A DNA stretch of 39,866 nt from Promethearchaeia archaeon (GCA_029856125.1 JAHQWJ010000051.1:1-39866); one strand, 5' to 3'; shown: positions 24,053 to 33,240, counted from the stretch's first letter. Notes: generated by a model from the letters alone, not told the origin. A program made the numbers and translations.

Positions 24053-24763
24053 ATGCGTAATCTGAGGGAGAATCGTATGTATAAATTCTTTCAAGATAAT
24101 GGTGGGTATTTTGCAATTATTGGAACAATATCATTGACACTATCTGTCCTAATATCATTTTTTTTGAACTCTTCTGTTAATCCTAGTTTCAATATAGTAT
24201 CATATGCAGTAAGTGATTTGGTATCTGGACCGATGATCTCAAGTATTATTTATAGTGTAGGATTATTGATTTCGAGCTTTGCTCAAATACCTACATATAT
24301 CTCTTTAATAAATTACTTTAATAATAAGGAGAGTTATATCACTTTATTCAAAGTTACCGTACTCAGTTCCGTTTTTTCAATTATTAGTCATAATATCTTG
24401 AGTTTAGTTCCCTTAGAGAGGAATATTTTGCCGTTATTCCTAACTCATGGGATTGCTGCAGGAATTCACTACGTAGCAGGTTCATTTTCTTTAATTTTAA
24501 TTGGGATAATTGAACATTATAAAATAAAGGTTTCCAAGATTATGGTGATGACGTCATTTATAATTGGGGCTTTATATAGTATAGTTTGGATAAGATATCT
24601 TCTTTCTTTGATGGTTGGAATACCAGAAGTTTTTATGAACCATTCTATACAATGGGTCGCACTCGCTGGGATTATCTTATGGTCGCTAATTCACGGTATA
24701 TTTTTAATCAAAGCTAAAAAGCGAAACCTTGACAAGGCAAAAAATAATGCTAAATCGTTATAA
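24053..24763 (+). CDS. DUF998-like polytopic membrane protein
   Basis: The 236-aa protein has six to seven membrane helices (first near 17-36: FAIIGTISLTLSVLISFFLN). The layout with SYAVSDLVSGP after the first helix is the pattern of the DUF998 family, in which an early SDL motif recurs. Function of the family is unknown. Either ATG at 24053 or ATG at 24077 could be the start. It lies 67 nt upstream of the thiolase operon on the same strand. Confidence 0.7.
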   Translation: MRNLRENRMYKFFQDNGGYFAIIGTISLTLSVLISFFLNSSVNPSFNIVSYAVSDLVSGPMISSIIYSVGLLISSFAQIPTYISLINYFNNKESYITLFKVTVLSSVFSIISHNILSLVPLERNILPLFLTHGIAAGIHYVAGSFSLILIGIIEHYKIKVSKIMVMTSFIIGALYSIVWIRYLLSLMVGIPEVFMNHSIQWVALAGIILWSLIHGIFLIKAKKRNLDKAKNNAKSL

Positions 24764-24789
24764 CATTAATTAACAAACGAATCTAATAT

Positions 24790-24804
24790 TAAATATATTT
24801 AAAA
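24790..24804 (+). promoter_or_regulatory. TATA box for the thiolase operon
   Basis: TAAATATATTTAAAA is a strong archaeal TATA match, giving an expected transcription start near 24822, shortly before the possible starts at 24831 (GTG) and 24840 (ATG). Confidence 0.5.
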
Positions 24805-24839
24805 CCGAAATAAACAAAAAACTATTATTAGTGAAAAAT

Positions 24840-26096
24840 ATGAGGAAAGTTGCTATAGTTGGAATAGGAATAACTCCTTTTAGAGCAAGATATTTGGATA
24901 AAACATATTTCGAGCTCGCTTACGATGCTACAAAACTCGCCTTGGAAGACGCGAACAAAAATGGGGCGGAAATTACCCATAACAATTTAGAATCTACGGT
25001 ATATGGTATATATAACGAGTTATTTGAGCGACAATTCATGCCAGATATCTTTATAAATTCTTACATCGGTATGAACAATAAACCTGGAACTCGAATAGCA
25101 TCTGGGGGCGCTACCGGAGGTTATACCGTGAGAATGGCTTACGCCGAAGTAGCCTCAGGGCTATCTGATCTATGTCTTTGTCTTGGTGTGGAGAAATGTA
25201 ATGATTGTTACGACGAACAGACAGGAGTAACTACTCCAGAAGTTTTGAACGCGATCGCATATTCAGCTGATATGACGTACGAATATCCAATGGGAATGAT
25301 GGCTGCCAGTTCTTATGTTTCAATGGTTAATGCCCATTACGAAGAATTTGGTAATCCAACTGAAGAACAAATGGCATATGTCAGCGTCAAGAATCACGGT
25401 AATGCTCTTTTAAACCCGAAGGCACAATCTCCAATGAAAGTGAGTGTGGAGGATGTTTTAAACTCACGTATCATATGTTTTCCTTTCAAGATGCTTGATT
25501 GTTGCCTTTATTCCGAGGCTTCAGCTGCATTAATTTTAGCAAATGAAGATAAAGTAAAAGAGTTAGGGGTTGAAAATCCTATTTGGATTACGGGGGTTGG
25601 TGCAGCTAACACTGATTGTTTTATAGGAAATCGGGAAGATATGGGGCGGCTATATTCTAACATCTATGCGGCGAAAGCAGCATACAAAATGGCTGGTTTG
25701 GATTATAACAATATTAAGAGCCAAATAGACTTAGCAGAACTACACGACGCATTTTCTGGTCAAGAAGTCATCTCGTATGAAGAGCTTGGATTCGTACCTT
25801 TCGGAGAGGGTGGTCCGTGGATAAAAAAAACGTTCGAAAAACCAGGAGAGGGTCCTTGGTTAGAAGGAGAGCTTCCATGTTGTCCTTCAGGTGGTTTGAT
25901 AGGATGTGGACACGCGGTCGGTGCAACGGGAATTATGAGCACAGGCGAAGCTGCTTTTCAATTAAGAGAAGAAGCGGGTAAGCATCAAGTGCCAATAACT
26001 GAGGGCAGAGCTATATCTCATTCTATTGGAGGTCCTGGTGCAGCTTATGCTGCAATAATAGTAATGGCAAACGAGGAGGGGTTGAAAAAACCATGA
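24840..26096 (+). CDS. Thiolase-like protein lacking the nucleophilic cysteine
   Basis: An archaeal/SCP-x-type thiolase-fold protein (418 aa from ATG 24840; GTG 24831 is also possible). It starts MRKVAIVGIGITPF and keeps ELHDAFSGQEVI (H305, numbered from the GTG), GCGHAVGATG (H361) and SHSIGGPGAA (397-404). In active thiolases the nucleophile lies in a CASGG loop; here the loop reads RIASGGATGG, with Gly93 in place of Cys. Condensation by an acyl-cysteine therefore looks impossible. Cys-less thiolase-like proteins paired with DUF35 partners include steroid side-chain retro-aldolases (Ltp2 type), so a C-C lyase or scaffold role is plausible. The next gene, a DUF35 protein, overlaps its stop by 4 nt. 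Confidence 0.85.
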   Translation: MRKVAIVGIGITPFRARYLDKTYFELAYDATKLALEDANKNGAEITHNNLESTVYGIYNELFERQFMPDIFINSYIGMNNKPGTRIASGGATGGYTVRMAYAEVASGLSDLCLCLGVEKCNDCYDEQTGVTTPEVLNAIAYSADMTYEYPMGMMAASSYVSMVNAHYEEFGNPTEEQMAYVSVKNHGNALLNPKAQSPMKVSVEDVLNSRIICFPFKMLDCCLYSEASAALILANEDKVKELGVENPIWITGVGAANTDCFIGNREDMGRLYSNIYAAKAAYKMAGLDYNNIKSQIDLAELHDAFSGQEVISYEELGFVPFGEGGPWIKKTFEKPGEGPWLEGELPCCPSGGLIGCGHAVGATGIMSTGEAAFQLREEAGKHQVPITEGRAISHSIGGPGAAYAAIIVMANEEGLKKP

Positions 26097-26587
26097 GCGA
26101 AGAGTTTCAAGACCATCAAATTCGAGACGTAATAAAGATTAACTACAAATACACGATGGGTGGACAATCAAAGTTTTTTATAGAGTTGAAGAATAATAAG
26201 CGATTATTAGGTACAATGTGTGCAAAATGCGGAAAAACTTGGATGCCACCTAGAATTAATTGCTCAGATTGTTACGAACCTGCAGATTGGGTGGAACTAA
26301 AACAGACTGGAACTATTGAAGTGAGCACTATAGTATGGTATACTACTTCAGCTTTCATTAAAGCAATACCTTACGGAGTTGGGTTTATAAAATTAGATGG
26401 AGCTGAAACCGCGCTACTCCAAGGTATTTTTTCAGAAAATTTGGTTCCTTCAAAAATTAAAAAAGGCAAACGAGTTAAAGCAGTATTTAACAAGGAGAGG
26501 GTAGGGAAAATGACTGACTTCTTTTTCGTTCCAGAGGATGAGTATGATAATTGGATATCAAAAGCAGAATACGAGGGAGGCGTGTAG
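26093..26587 (+). CDS. DUF35 zinc-ribbon/OB-fold protein, thiolase partner
   Basis: The zinc ribbon C43-x2-C46...C57-x2-C60 (MCAKCGKTW, NCSDC) is followed by an OB-fold domain (GTIEVSTIVWYT, YGVGFIKLDGAETALLQGIF, GKRVKAVF), the standard DUF35 architecture. Archaeal DUF35 proteins bind thiolases and HMG-CoA synthase and channel acyl-CoA between sites; others pair with aldolase-type thiolases. The start overlaps the thiolase stop as ATGA, so the two are translated together, as expected for a stoichiometric complex. Confidence 0.92.
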   Translation: MSEEFQDHQIRDVIKINYKYTMGGQSKFFIELKNNKRLLGTMCAKCGKTWMPPRINCSDCYEPADWVELKQTGTIEVSTIVWYTTSAFIKAIPYGVGFIKLDGAETALLQGIFSENLVPSKIKKGKRVKAVFNKERVGKMTDFFFVPEDEYDNWISKAEYEGGV

Positions 26588-26589
26588 AA

Positions 26590-26961
26590 ATGGGACAAGC
26601 GGAAGAAAGCTTAATGAAAATCATTGAGAAAATGAATTCGAATCCTAAAGCCCTGGCTGTTTTTATCACCAATGTTGCTGGTAAAAATGTCGATTGGGAA
26701 ATGACATTTCAGTTCAATTTGGATAAAGATGAGCAATTTTTCCTCGATGTTAAAAACCAAGCTGTCAATCTTTCTGAAGGGATAAAATTCGACGCAATGA
26801 TCGTTATGTCAGGCGAATCGAAAGCCATTGAGAGGATTTGTGAAGGGAAGGGTGATTTTACTCATGCAATCTCTCGAGAGCAAATCACTGTTGAAAAGGG
26901 AAAAGTCATGGATGTCATCCGCCTTACAAGAGCTATCACAATTGTGTTAAAATCTAAATAA
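26590..26961 (+). CDS. SCP2 sterol-carrier-like lipid-binding protein
   Basis: The 123-aa product (ATG 26590, 2 nt after the DUF35 stop) has the SCP2 pattern: WEMTFQFNLDKDEQFFLDVK strands, FDAMIVMSGESKAIERICEG (the D-I-M-S turn before the helix), GKGDFTHAISREQITVEKGK, then a last helix MDVIRLTRAITIVLK. SCP2 domains bind acyl chains or sterols and present them to enzymes. In animals an SCP2 domain is fused to a thiolase (SCP-x); here the thiolase, DUF35 and SCP2 parts are three tightly packed genes. Confidence 0.85.
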   Translation: MGQAEESLMKIIEKMNSNPKALAVFITNVAGKNVDWEMTFQFNLDKDEQFFLDVKNQAVNLSEGIKFDAMIVMSGESKAIERICEGKGDFTHAISREQITVEKGKVMDVIRLTRAITIVLKSK

Positions 26962-26972
26962 AAAAATTACAC

Positions 26973-26986
26973 TTTTTTATTTTTTT
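26973..26986 (+). terminator. Terminator of the thiolase operon
   Basis: TTTTTTATTTTTT begins 12 nt after the SCP2 stop, an archaeal oligo-T terminator. Confidence 0.5.
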
Positions 26987-27115
26987 CATTCTTGTATCGA
27001 ATCTAGCTTATTAGTGCAATTACGGTACCTAAAAACCTAATAGTCTTAAATCTAAAATGATTACATTTATATTAGATGAGGAAGAAATAGGATTAATCAG
27101 ATGTGAATTATTCTC

Positions 27116-28330
27116 ATGAACGCAGAATCTAAGAAACCACGGCTTCTCTTCCTTGATAATATAAAGTTCTTATTTACTATTCTTGTGATCTTCCAGCATG
27201 TGAGGGTTACTTATGGTGGATCAGGGGTGTGGTATTATATTGAGGCTCCTCCAGTAGATACTTTCAGTCTTATATTCTTTATAACTTTATCCTCGATTGG
27301 GGGTCTTTTTCAAGCCTCACTCATGGGATTATTCTTTTTAATGGGTGGTTATTTTACTCCTAAAAGTTACGATCGAAAAGGTATCCGTTCCTTTTGGAAA
27401 GAACGACTTCTTCGTCTCGGTATTCCTCTCTTATTGTATATTTTTCTAGTTAATCCTATTTTGATTTATATCATTCATGCTTTAGGAATTCTAAATTATG
27501 GTTCCTTCCTAACACCGCAAGGATCTTTTTTAGAATATTATTTAAGTCAATTTCAATCACTCGAAGCGTTTATAGGCTTTATTACAAGAACTGGTCCTAT
27601 GTGGTTTCTCTACGTTTTATTGATTTTTACTGTTGTTTATACTATTTGGAGGCAGATAACAAAGATTGACTCCGTACAACGACGCATCCCAAAAGAACTT
27701 TCAATCCCAAAATATATCTACTTACTCCTTGTAGCTATTATCTTAGGATTTCTTACTTTTTTAGTTCGCTTAGTCTCTCCTATAGACAAATTTCCGCTGG
27801 GAATGCCATTAGGTTTTTTCATTATTTATCTCATGATGTTCAGCGTTGGTGTCATCGCTGTTCGATATAATTGGATCGAAAAGATGACCAGACGTCAGGT
27901 CAAAATCTGGGCTATTACAATTTTAGCTGCTTTTGTATTACTTTATCTCTATGTCTTTCTATTTCTAGGATTTGATTCAGATCTTAGCGTTTTCTTAGGA
28001 GGACCCACTTTGCACGCTCTTCTATTTGTAGTCGCAGAAAATGTCGTTGGTATGGGAATGATTTTTGTGTTACTTAAGATTTTTTACGCAAAATTCAACG
28101 ATCAAGGAAAAATACTACAGAACTTAACCTCTAGTGCGTTTTATATGTACCTTATTCATCCACTTGTCCTTGTTCCTGTTTCCCTTGGATTTGCATTCAT
28201 ACCACTTCTTCCCGTTATAAAACTAGTCATTGTATTTCCTTTAACAGTCATCCTTTGCTATCTGATAAGTCATTTTGTCCTCGAAAAGATACCTATGAAA
28301 AAACGTACAAGAGACACTCAGAATAGTTAG
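27116..28330 (+). CDS. Membrane acyltransferase (acyltransferase 3 family)
   Basis: A polytopic 404-aa protein of the acyltransferase-3 type: RLLFLDNIKFLFTILVIFQH near the start (the D-I-K-..-L-V-..-H motif), a KERLLRLGIPLL segment, then GPMWFLYVLLIF, and SSAFYMYLIHPLV near the end with its conserved H. About ten membrane helices. These enzymes move acetyl or other acyl groups to sugars, lipids or proteins at the cell surface. A TATA-like ATTTATATTA at 27065-27074 precedes it. The gene appears to stand alone; substrate unknown. Base composition looks less A-rich than neighbours by eye, so transfer from bacteria is possible. Confidence 0.85.
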   Translation: MNAESKKPRLLFLDNIKFLFTILVIFQHVRVTYGGSGVWYYIEAPPVDTFSLIFFITLSSIGGLFQASLMGLFFLMGGYFTPKSYDRKGIRSFWKERLLRLGIPLLLYIFLVNPILIYIIHALGILNYGSFLTPQGSFLEYYLSQFQSLEAFIGFITRTGPMWFLYVLLIFTVVYTIWRQITKIDSVQRRIPKELSIPKYIYLLLVAIILGFLTFLVRLVSPIDKFPLGMPLGFFIIYLMMFSVGVIAVRYNWIEKMTRRQVKIWAITILAAFVLLYLYVFLFLGFDSDLSVFLGGPTLHALLFVVAENVVGMGMIFVLLKIFYAKFNDQGKILQNLTSSAFYMYLIHPLVLVPVSLGFAFIPLLPVIKLVIVFPLTVILCYLISHFVLEKIPMKKRTRDTQNS

Positions 28331-28759
28331 AAACTCGCTTCTTAAACACTTTTCATATTACTTCTTCAGTTATGATGTAGAATTTCAATCCTTTTTTTCT
28401 ATAAAAATATCTAAATTTTTAAATTTAGAAAAAAAAAAACGAAATGGATTCTTTTCATTTAGAAATCAATGATCAAAGAATTAACCGGGAAAATCATTTT
28501 TGGATCCCATTAGAGTGGTTGTTTCTTCAATCCATTGAGATAGGTCTTTATCAATTCGACAAAAGGTAACAATTTTGTCTAAATCCTTAAGTTTATTAAA
28601 CGAAGAAGAAACTCCTTTTTTAATTTGGTAAATTCTTTAAGAAGCCAATTGAATAGCAAAAAAACTAATATCACAAAATTTTTAGTTTATTCATCAATTT
28701 GATTAAATCAAAGGAAAAGATTATTACTACTTTCCAATTTATTAAATAATTTATTAATA
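28331..28759. other. 429-nt gap with a gene remnant
   Basis: Apart from the start-less minus-strand frame at 28481-28636, I see only AT-rich DNA and no clear hairpin. A TATA-like TTTATTAAATAATTTATTA (28738-28756) immediately precedes the aminotransferase start. Confidence 0.4.
28481..28636 (-). pseudogene. Coding-like remnant without a start codon
   Basis: A 51-codon minus-strand frame bounded by stops reads YQIKKGVSSSFNKLKDLDKI, then VTFCRIDKDLSQWIEETTTL, ending GSKNDFPG. Codon choice and amino-acid balance look genuinely coding, but no start codon is present except a late ATG. It is probably the end of a decayed gene. Not recognised. Confidence 0.3.
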
Positions 28760-29926
28760 ATGGGTATTATGTCTAGAAGTTTGGAACATTTTCAAGAATC
28801 CGTAATAAGAAAAATGACTAGGAAAGCTATAGAAAATGATGCAATTAACCTTTCTCAAGGAATGCCTGACTTTTCTCCTCCTTTAGAGCTAATAGAGGGT
28901 ATAAAAGAAGGCTTGGATGAAGAGAAGCACCAGTATAGCGTCACATATGGACGTACTGATTTAAGGGAAAAAATATCAGAAAAGCTCCAAGATTATAATA
29001 AACTAGTGGTTGATCCTTACAATGAACTAACTATAACATGTGGGGCAAGTGAGGCTATTGCTTCGAGCATTCTTGCAATAACAAATCCAGGAGATGAAAT
29101 CTTAATTCTTGAACCTTGGTATGAGAATTATGTTCCCATTACATATCTTGCTCAAGGTAAACCTGTGTTTGTTTCTTTATCTAAAGAAAACTATAGCATT
29201 GATGAAGAAGTATTAAAGAATAGCATTAATAAGAAAACTAAGGCTACAATAATAAATTCACCCCATAATCCTACTGGAAAGGTTTTTTCACCAGAAGATT
29301 TCAAAATAATCTCTGATTTATGCATCGATCATGATATTATTGTTATTACTGATGAAATTTATGAGCATATTATATTTGATGGTTTAAAACATCTAAGCAT
29401 TGGTAGTTTTGATTCGATGAAGGAAAGAACTATAACAATTAGTGGATTTAGTAAAACTTTTTCAGTAACCGGGTGGCGAATAGGATATGTAGCAGCTAAC
29501 CAAGAACTAATGAATGGGATAAGAAAAGTGCACGATTATTTAACTGTTTGTGCCCCAAGCTTATTACAATATGCCACATTGAAAGTATTTGATTTAAGTC
29601 CTGTATATTACAATGAACTTATAAATAGATATCAGAAAAATAGAGATTTTCTTCATAGTCAGCTTTTAAGCTTAGGTATGGATGTTTTTAATCCACAAGG
29701 GGCTTACTATATGTTTGCAGATATATCTCAATTTGGCATGAATGATATAGAATTCGCAAATTATTTAGTAAAAGATGAAGGAGTTGCTACAGTTCCTGGT
29801 TCCAGTTTTTACATGAATAATCGCCTTGGAAATAATCCTGGATCGAATTATGTAAGATTTTCTTTTTCTCAAAAGTTAGAAACATTACAAAATGCTGCAG
29901 ATCGCATTAAGAAGAGATTAATTTGA
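28760..29926 (+). CDS. PLP-dependent aminotransferase, class I
   Basis: A fold-type I aminotransferase of the aspartate/aromatic group (388 aa). Visible sites: INLSQGMPDF at the start, YGRTDLRE, PHNPTG (N170), DEIYEH (D198), SGFSKTFSVTGWRIGY with the PLP lysine K232 and R240, and a C-terminal RFSFSQK segment with the substrate-carboxylate Arg. Family members interconvert amino and 2-oxo acids; substrate cannot be read off. ATG at 28760 or 28769 is the start. It opens the amino-acid island and is convergent with the threonine dehydratase gene. Confidence 0.9.
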   Translation: MGIMSRSLEHFQESVIRKMTRKAIENDAINLSQGMPDFSPPLELIEGIKEGLDEEKHQYSVTYGRTDLREKISEKLQDYNKLVVDPYNELTITCGASEAIASSILAITNPGDEILILEPWYENYVPITYLAQGKPVFVSLSKENYSIDEEVLKNSINKKTKATIINSPHNPTGKVFSPEDFKIISDLCIDHDIIVITDEIYEHIIFDGLKHLSIGSFDSMKERTITISGFSKTFSVTGWRIGYVAANQELMNGIRKVHDYLTVCAPSLLQYATLKVFDLSPVYYNELINRYQKNRDFLHSQLLSLGMDVFNPQGAYYMFADISQFGMNDIEFANYLVKDEGVATVPGSSFYMNNRLGNNPGSNYVRFSFSQKLETLQNAADRIKKRLI

Positions 29927-29952
29927 AAATCTGATGAGTACTAATAATTACA

Positions 29953-30930
29953 TTAGTACCTTTTTATAATTTCTGTAAAGAGTGAATTTTCTATATTTCC
30001 TCCACTAATTATTGCTACTACATTCTTTTGGGCAAATATTTCTTTTTCTTCAAGAATACAAGCTACTGTTGTAGCACCTGCACCCTCTACAATTTGACCT
30101 TCCTCTTTCCAAAGAAGACTGATTGCTCTTTTAACAGAATCCTCATCAACTAATATTATCCTATCAACATATTCTTTTATTAGTTCAAAAGTTAAAGCGC
30201 CAAGTTCAAGTCCGCCTAATAACCCTTCTGCGATAGTTTGGAATTCTTCTGTATACACAATTTTACCCGCCTTCCAGGATTCATACATTGTAGAGGCTCC
30301 TTTTGTTTGAACTCCTATTACTTCAATATTGGGATTTAAAGATTTAGCTGCTAATACGATACCAGAAATTAAACCACCTCCACCAATAGGAACAATTATG
30401 GAATTTACCTGAGCGTTTTCTTCAAATACTTCAAGTGCAATAGTTCCTTGACCGGTTATAATGTCAATATCATTATAGGGACTAATGTATGTTAAATTTT
30501 CTTTAAGAGACACTTCTCTTGCTTTTTTTTCGATTGTATCAAATTCTCCTTCTTGAATAATATTAACATCATATTTCTTTATTTTACTTAATTTTGCCAT
30601 GGAAACATTTGTAGGAATCACTATTCTTGCAGAAATTTTCAAGTTTTCTGCCGCCAATGCTACTCCTTGAGCATGATTGCCAGATGATGCTGTAACAACC
30701 CCGTTTCTTCTTTCTTCTGAACTCAACTGTAACAATCGGTTAAAAGCACCACGCACTTTAAATGAGTTAGTGGGTTGTAAATTTTCTAACTTCAAAAATA
30801 CATCACCGTTACAGATTTGACTTAGATGTTCAGAATGGATTAGTGGTGTATTTCTAACAAATTTTTTTATCCTTTCTCTAGCTTTCTTGATTGTTTCTAA
30901 ATTGATATCAATCATGTTTAAGGAAATCAT
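29953..30930 (-). CDS. Threonine/serine dehydratase (ammonia-lyase)
   Basis: Removes ammonia from threonine (to 2-oxobutyrate) or serine (to pyruvate). PLP lysine K58 lies in NSFKVRGAFNR, followed by ASSGNHAQG and the phosphate-binding GGGGLISG. At 325 aa it is the short catabolic form, lacking the C-terminal ACT-like domain of the feedback-inhibited biosynthetic enzyme. It starts 5 nt after the ornithine-cyclodeaminase-family gene, so both are one transcript. A serine racemase role is a possible alternative. Confidence 0.9.
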   Translation of the reverse strand: MISLNMIDINLETIKKARERIKKFVRNTPLIHSEHLSQICNGDVFLKLENLQPTNSFKVRGAFNRLLQLSSEERRNGVVTASSGNHAQGVALAAENLKISARIVIPTNVSMAKLSKIKKYDVNIIQEGEFDTIEKKAREVSLKENLTYISPYNDIDIITGQGTIALEVFEENAQVNSIIVPIGGGGLISGIVLAAKSLNPNIEVIGVQTKGASTMYESWKAGKIVYTEEFQTIAEGLLGGLELGALTFELIKEYVDRIILVDEDSVKRAISLLWKEEGQIVEGAGATTVACILEEKEIFAQKNVVAIISGGNIENSLFTEIIKRY

Positions 30931-30935
30931 CTGTT

Positions 30936-31931
30936 TTATATATCTAATAAAGATACTACACGCCCAATCCCTTTTTCTTTTGCTTGTTTATAAACAATAT
31001 TAGCAGCAGCAATATCTTGAGCAGCTAGACCTGTAGCATCAAAGAGTGTGATTTCTTCGTTTGTTTCACGGCCTATCTTTTCTCCAATGAGAATTTTGCC
31101 TATTTCGGCATAAACATCATCTTCAGTTATCAAACCATCTGCTAATGCATGTTGAATTTCTCCAATTATTCTACACTGGTTTAAGCTATCTACTACGACT
31201 TTATCTGCTCTTTTAACAATAAATGGATCTAATTCTTGCTTACCTGGTCCATCTGCTCCGATTGCATTGATATGAACTCCTTCTTGAATCCATTCTTTCA
31301 TTACAAGAGCTTTTCTAGATGGGGTTACTGTTACAATAATATCAGTTTCAGTTACAGCATTCTTAATGTCTTCTGCTGGTTCTATTGGAATCTTTAGTTG
31401 TTCTGACATTTCTTCTACATACCTGTCTCGCTCAGTTGTATTAATGTCCCAAACTTTGATTTTCTTTAAGGAGAAAACCTCTCGTAATGCTAAGACTTGC
31501 ATTCTTGCTTGTGTCCCAGCCCCAACAACTCCAATTATATTAGAGTCTTTTCTTGCGAGTGCTTTGGCTGCAACAGCTCCAGCAGCTCCTGTTCTATATG
31601 CAGTAACATAAGTTCCATCCATTATTGCTACTGGCATACTTGTTTTAAGATCCATCAAGATTATTACCGCAATCCCTGGAGGTAATCCCAATTTATAATT
31701 CTCGTAGAAACCGCTCGCAATTTTGGTACCGATAAGTCCAAGATCCTCGATGTAACCTGATTTAATATCTACTTCCCCATTATACTGTGAAACATCTAAA
31801 TGCATGACTGGTGGCATTTTTACCCGTCCTTTTGCGAACGCAATGTATGCTTCTCGCACTGCTCTAATTGCCTCACTCATAGGTAAACATGACTTGACTT
31901 CATTTTGAGATAGTATTATTATTTTTGACAT
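30936..31931 (-). CDS. Ornithine cyclodeaminase / mu-crystallin family protein
   Basis: The 331-aa protein has the family's KIASGFYENYKLGLPPG, MDGTYVTAYRTGAAGAVAAK and the NAD-binding turn VVGAGTQARMQ, then a Rossmann half ending LFDATGLAAQDIAAA. Members include ornithine cyclodeaminase, alanine dehydrogenase and ketimine reductase. Pairing with threonine dehydratase suggests an amino- or imino-acid reaction in the same catabolic route, but the substrate is not determined. Confidence 0.88.
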   Translation of the reverse strand: MSKIIILSQNEVKSCLPMSEAIRAVREAYIAFAKGRVKMPPVMHLDVSQYNGEVDIKSGYIEDLGLIGTKIASGFYENYKLGLPPGIAVIILMDLKTSMPVAIMDGTYVTAYRTGAAGAVAAKALARKDSNIIGVVGAGTQARMQVLALREVFSLKKIKVWDINTTERDRYVEEMSEQLKIPIEPAEDIKNAVTETDIIVTVTPSRKALVMKEWIQEGVHINAIGADGPGKQELDPFIVKRADKVVVDSLNQCRIIGEIQHALADGLITEDDVYAEIGKILIGEKIGRETNEEITLFDATGLAAQDIAAANIVYKQAKEKGIGRVVSLLDI

Positions 31932-32433
31932 AACATCACATTATTTTATAGAAGACATTTGTATAATAATATTATTACACGAAAAATCTTCTACATTGTG
32001 GACAAGTATTATTGGTGAGTGAAATTACACTCCCATATTTTGACTAGTTTATTATTTTATTTGAATTACGCTATACATTACTTCTAACTACCGTAGGTTT
32101 AGCTAGTTAATTTATACCACGCAATATACTAGCCATCATGCAAGTATTCGGTAGCATAGACCCAAAATCGTTTAAAAATGGTTATGGAAAATTGTTATGA
32201 GTATTATCAACAAATTAATTCCAGTATAAAAGAAAAGAGCCTTATCAAAGATAATGTATGCAGAGAAAGATGTATATATTTTTAAGAAAAAAGAACTTAG
32301 AGGTTAAAATAATATGCCTTCTCAATAGAAAAATAGAAAGCTTTAAAAAGGCAATTAACAAAATGTACACAGTAGAAATCAAATAAAAAAAATAAAAAAA
32401 ATATATAAAATAATTTAAAGATGTGATTAATAA
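31932..32433. other. 502-nt region upstream of the ABC transporter
   Basis: Holds short inverted repeats (GAGTG-6 nt-CACTC near 32016-32031; GCTAGT/ACTAGC near 32102-32133) and a 35-codon plus-strand frame at 32178-32285 reading MVMENCYEYYQQINSSIKEK, possibly a small protein or remnant. A 20-codon frame at 32138 follows a TATA-like ATTTATACC by about 25 nt. The TATA box of the transporter is at 32401-32410. No tRNA or known riboswitch was recognised. Confidence 0.4.
32401..32410 (+). promoter_or_regulatory. TATA box for the amino-acid ABC operon
   Basis: ATATATAAAA lies about 28 nt before the ATG at 32434, predicting a leaderless or nearly leaderless transcript. Confidence 0.5.
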
Positions 32434-33237
32434 ATGAAAAGAGAAATGGCCGTAATAGGATTTGTAGCCTGTTTAGCCGTAGGACTCGGTATTGGGTGGT
32501 TAATACCAGGATTATTAACACCTGCCTCAACTCCTGGTCAAACATTGGTGGATGAGATTCAGGCTAGAGGTGAGCTGATTGTTGGAACTGATGCTCCCTG
32601 GCCACCTTTCGAACTGTTCAACGTTACTACTTCTACATGGGAAGGATTTGACATTGATCTATCACAAATGATTGCAGATGAACTAGGTGTAACCCTTACA
32701 ATGACAAATATTCTTTTTGACGAACTGATTGGGGCATGCAAAGCAGGTACTATTGACATGATTGCAGCAGCGATGATGGTCAGACATTCTCGCGCACAGG
32801 AACTTGCACACTCTGTAACTTATATTCGGGTAAATGAGGTAATTGTAGTCAAGGGTAATTCAACTCTTAGCATTACCAGTTTAAACGAACTCAACACCAC
32901 TGTAGTCGGCTGTCAAGCAGGTACAACTCAATATGATGCATTGGTTGCCATCCCAGGATTGACTGAAGGAGTGAATTTGAAAGTGTATCCTAAAGCTGAT
33001 ATTATGATGGCAGAGCTAGACAATGGAGTTATAGATGCTGCATTTGTAGATGAACCTGTAGTAACTGTCTGGTCGAAGACGTACAGTCAAAAGATAATCT
33101 TCATTGTTCCTGCCGAGCCTATGGCGATGTGGTCCCGTTGGGAGGAGCCAGAATTGATGATGGTAATCAATAAGGTTATTCTTGAATCTTATAGAGACGG
33201 AGTTATGGATGATCTTTACACAAAGTGGTTTAGTTGA
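32434..33237 (+). CDS. Amino-acid ABC transporter substrate-binding protein
   Basis: A family-3 solute-binding protein (267 aa). Residues 6-28 form a hydrophobic signal anchor; there is no clear lipobox cysteine, so it is probably held by this helix. The mature part shows ELIVGTDAPWPPFE, WEGFDIDLSQMIADELG, and AAFVDEPVV, with the D and R residues that grip the amino-acid backbone. Substrate is a polar amino acid, unspecified. First of four genes in one tight operon (gaps of 2-5 nt). Confidence 0.9.
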   Translation: MKREMAVIGFVACLAVGLGIGWLIPGLLTPASTPGQTLVDEIQARGELIVGTDAPWPPFELFNVTTSTWEGFDIDLSQMIADELGVTLTMTNILFDELIGACKAGTIDMIAAAMMVRHSRAQELAHSVTYIRVNEVIVVKGNSTLSITSLNELNTTVVGCQAGTTQYDALVAIPGLTEGVNLKVYPKADIMMAELDNGVIDAAFVDEPVVTVWSKTYSQKIIFIVPAEPMAMWSRWEEPELMMVINKVILESYRDGVMDDLYTKWFS

Positions 33238-33240
33238 GCA

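Noticed and set aside
27057..27119. 20-codon frame overlapping the acyltransferase start as ATGA
   Set aside because: The TATA-like element for the acyltransferase lies inside it, so transcription probably starts after its ATG.
31366..31685. Plus-strand Ala/Ser/Cys-rich frames opposite the cyclodeaminase-family gene
   Set aside because: Low-complexity antisense of the conserved NAD-binding region; no motif or start context.
32297..32545. 82-codon minus-strand hydrophobic frame
   Set aside because: It overlaps the promoter and start of the substrate-binding protein and reads through poly-A tracts as Phe/Leu.
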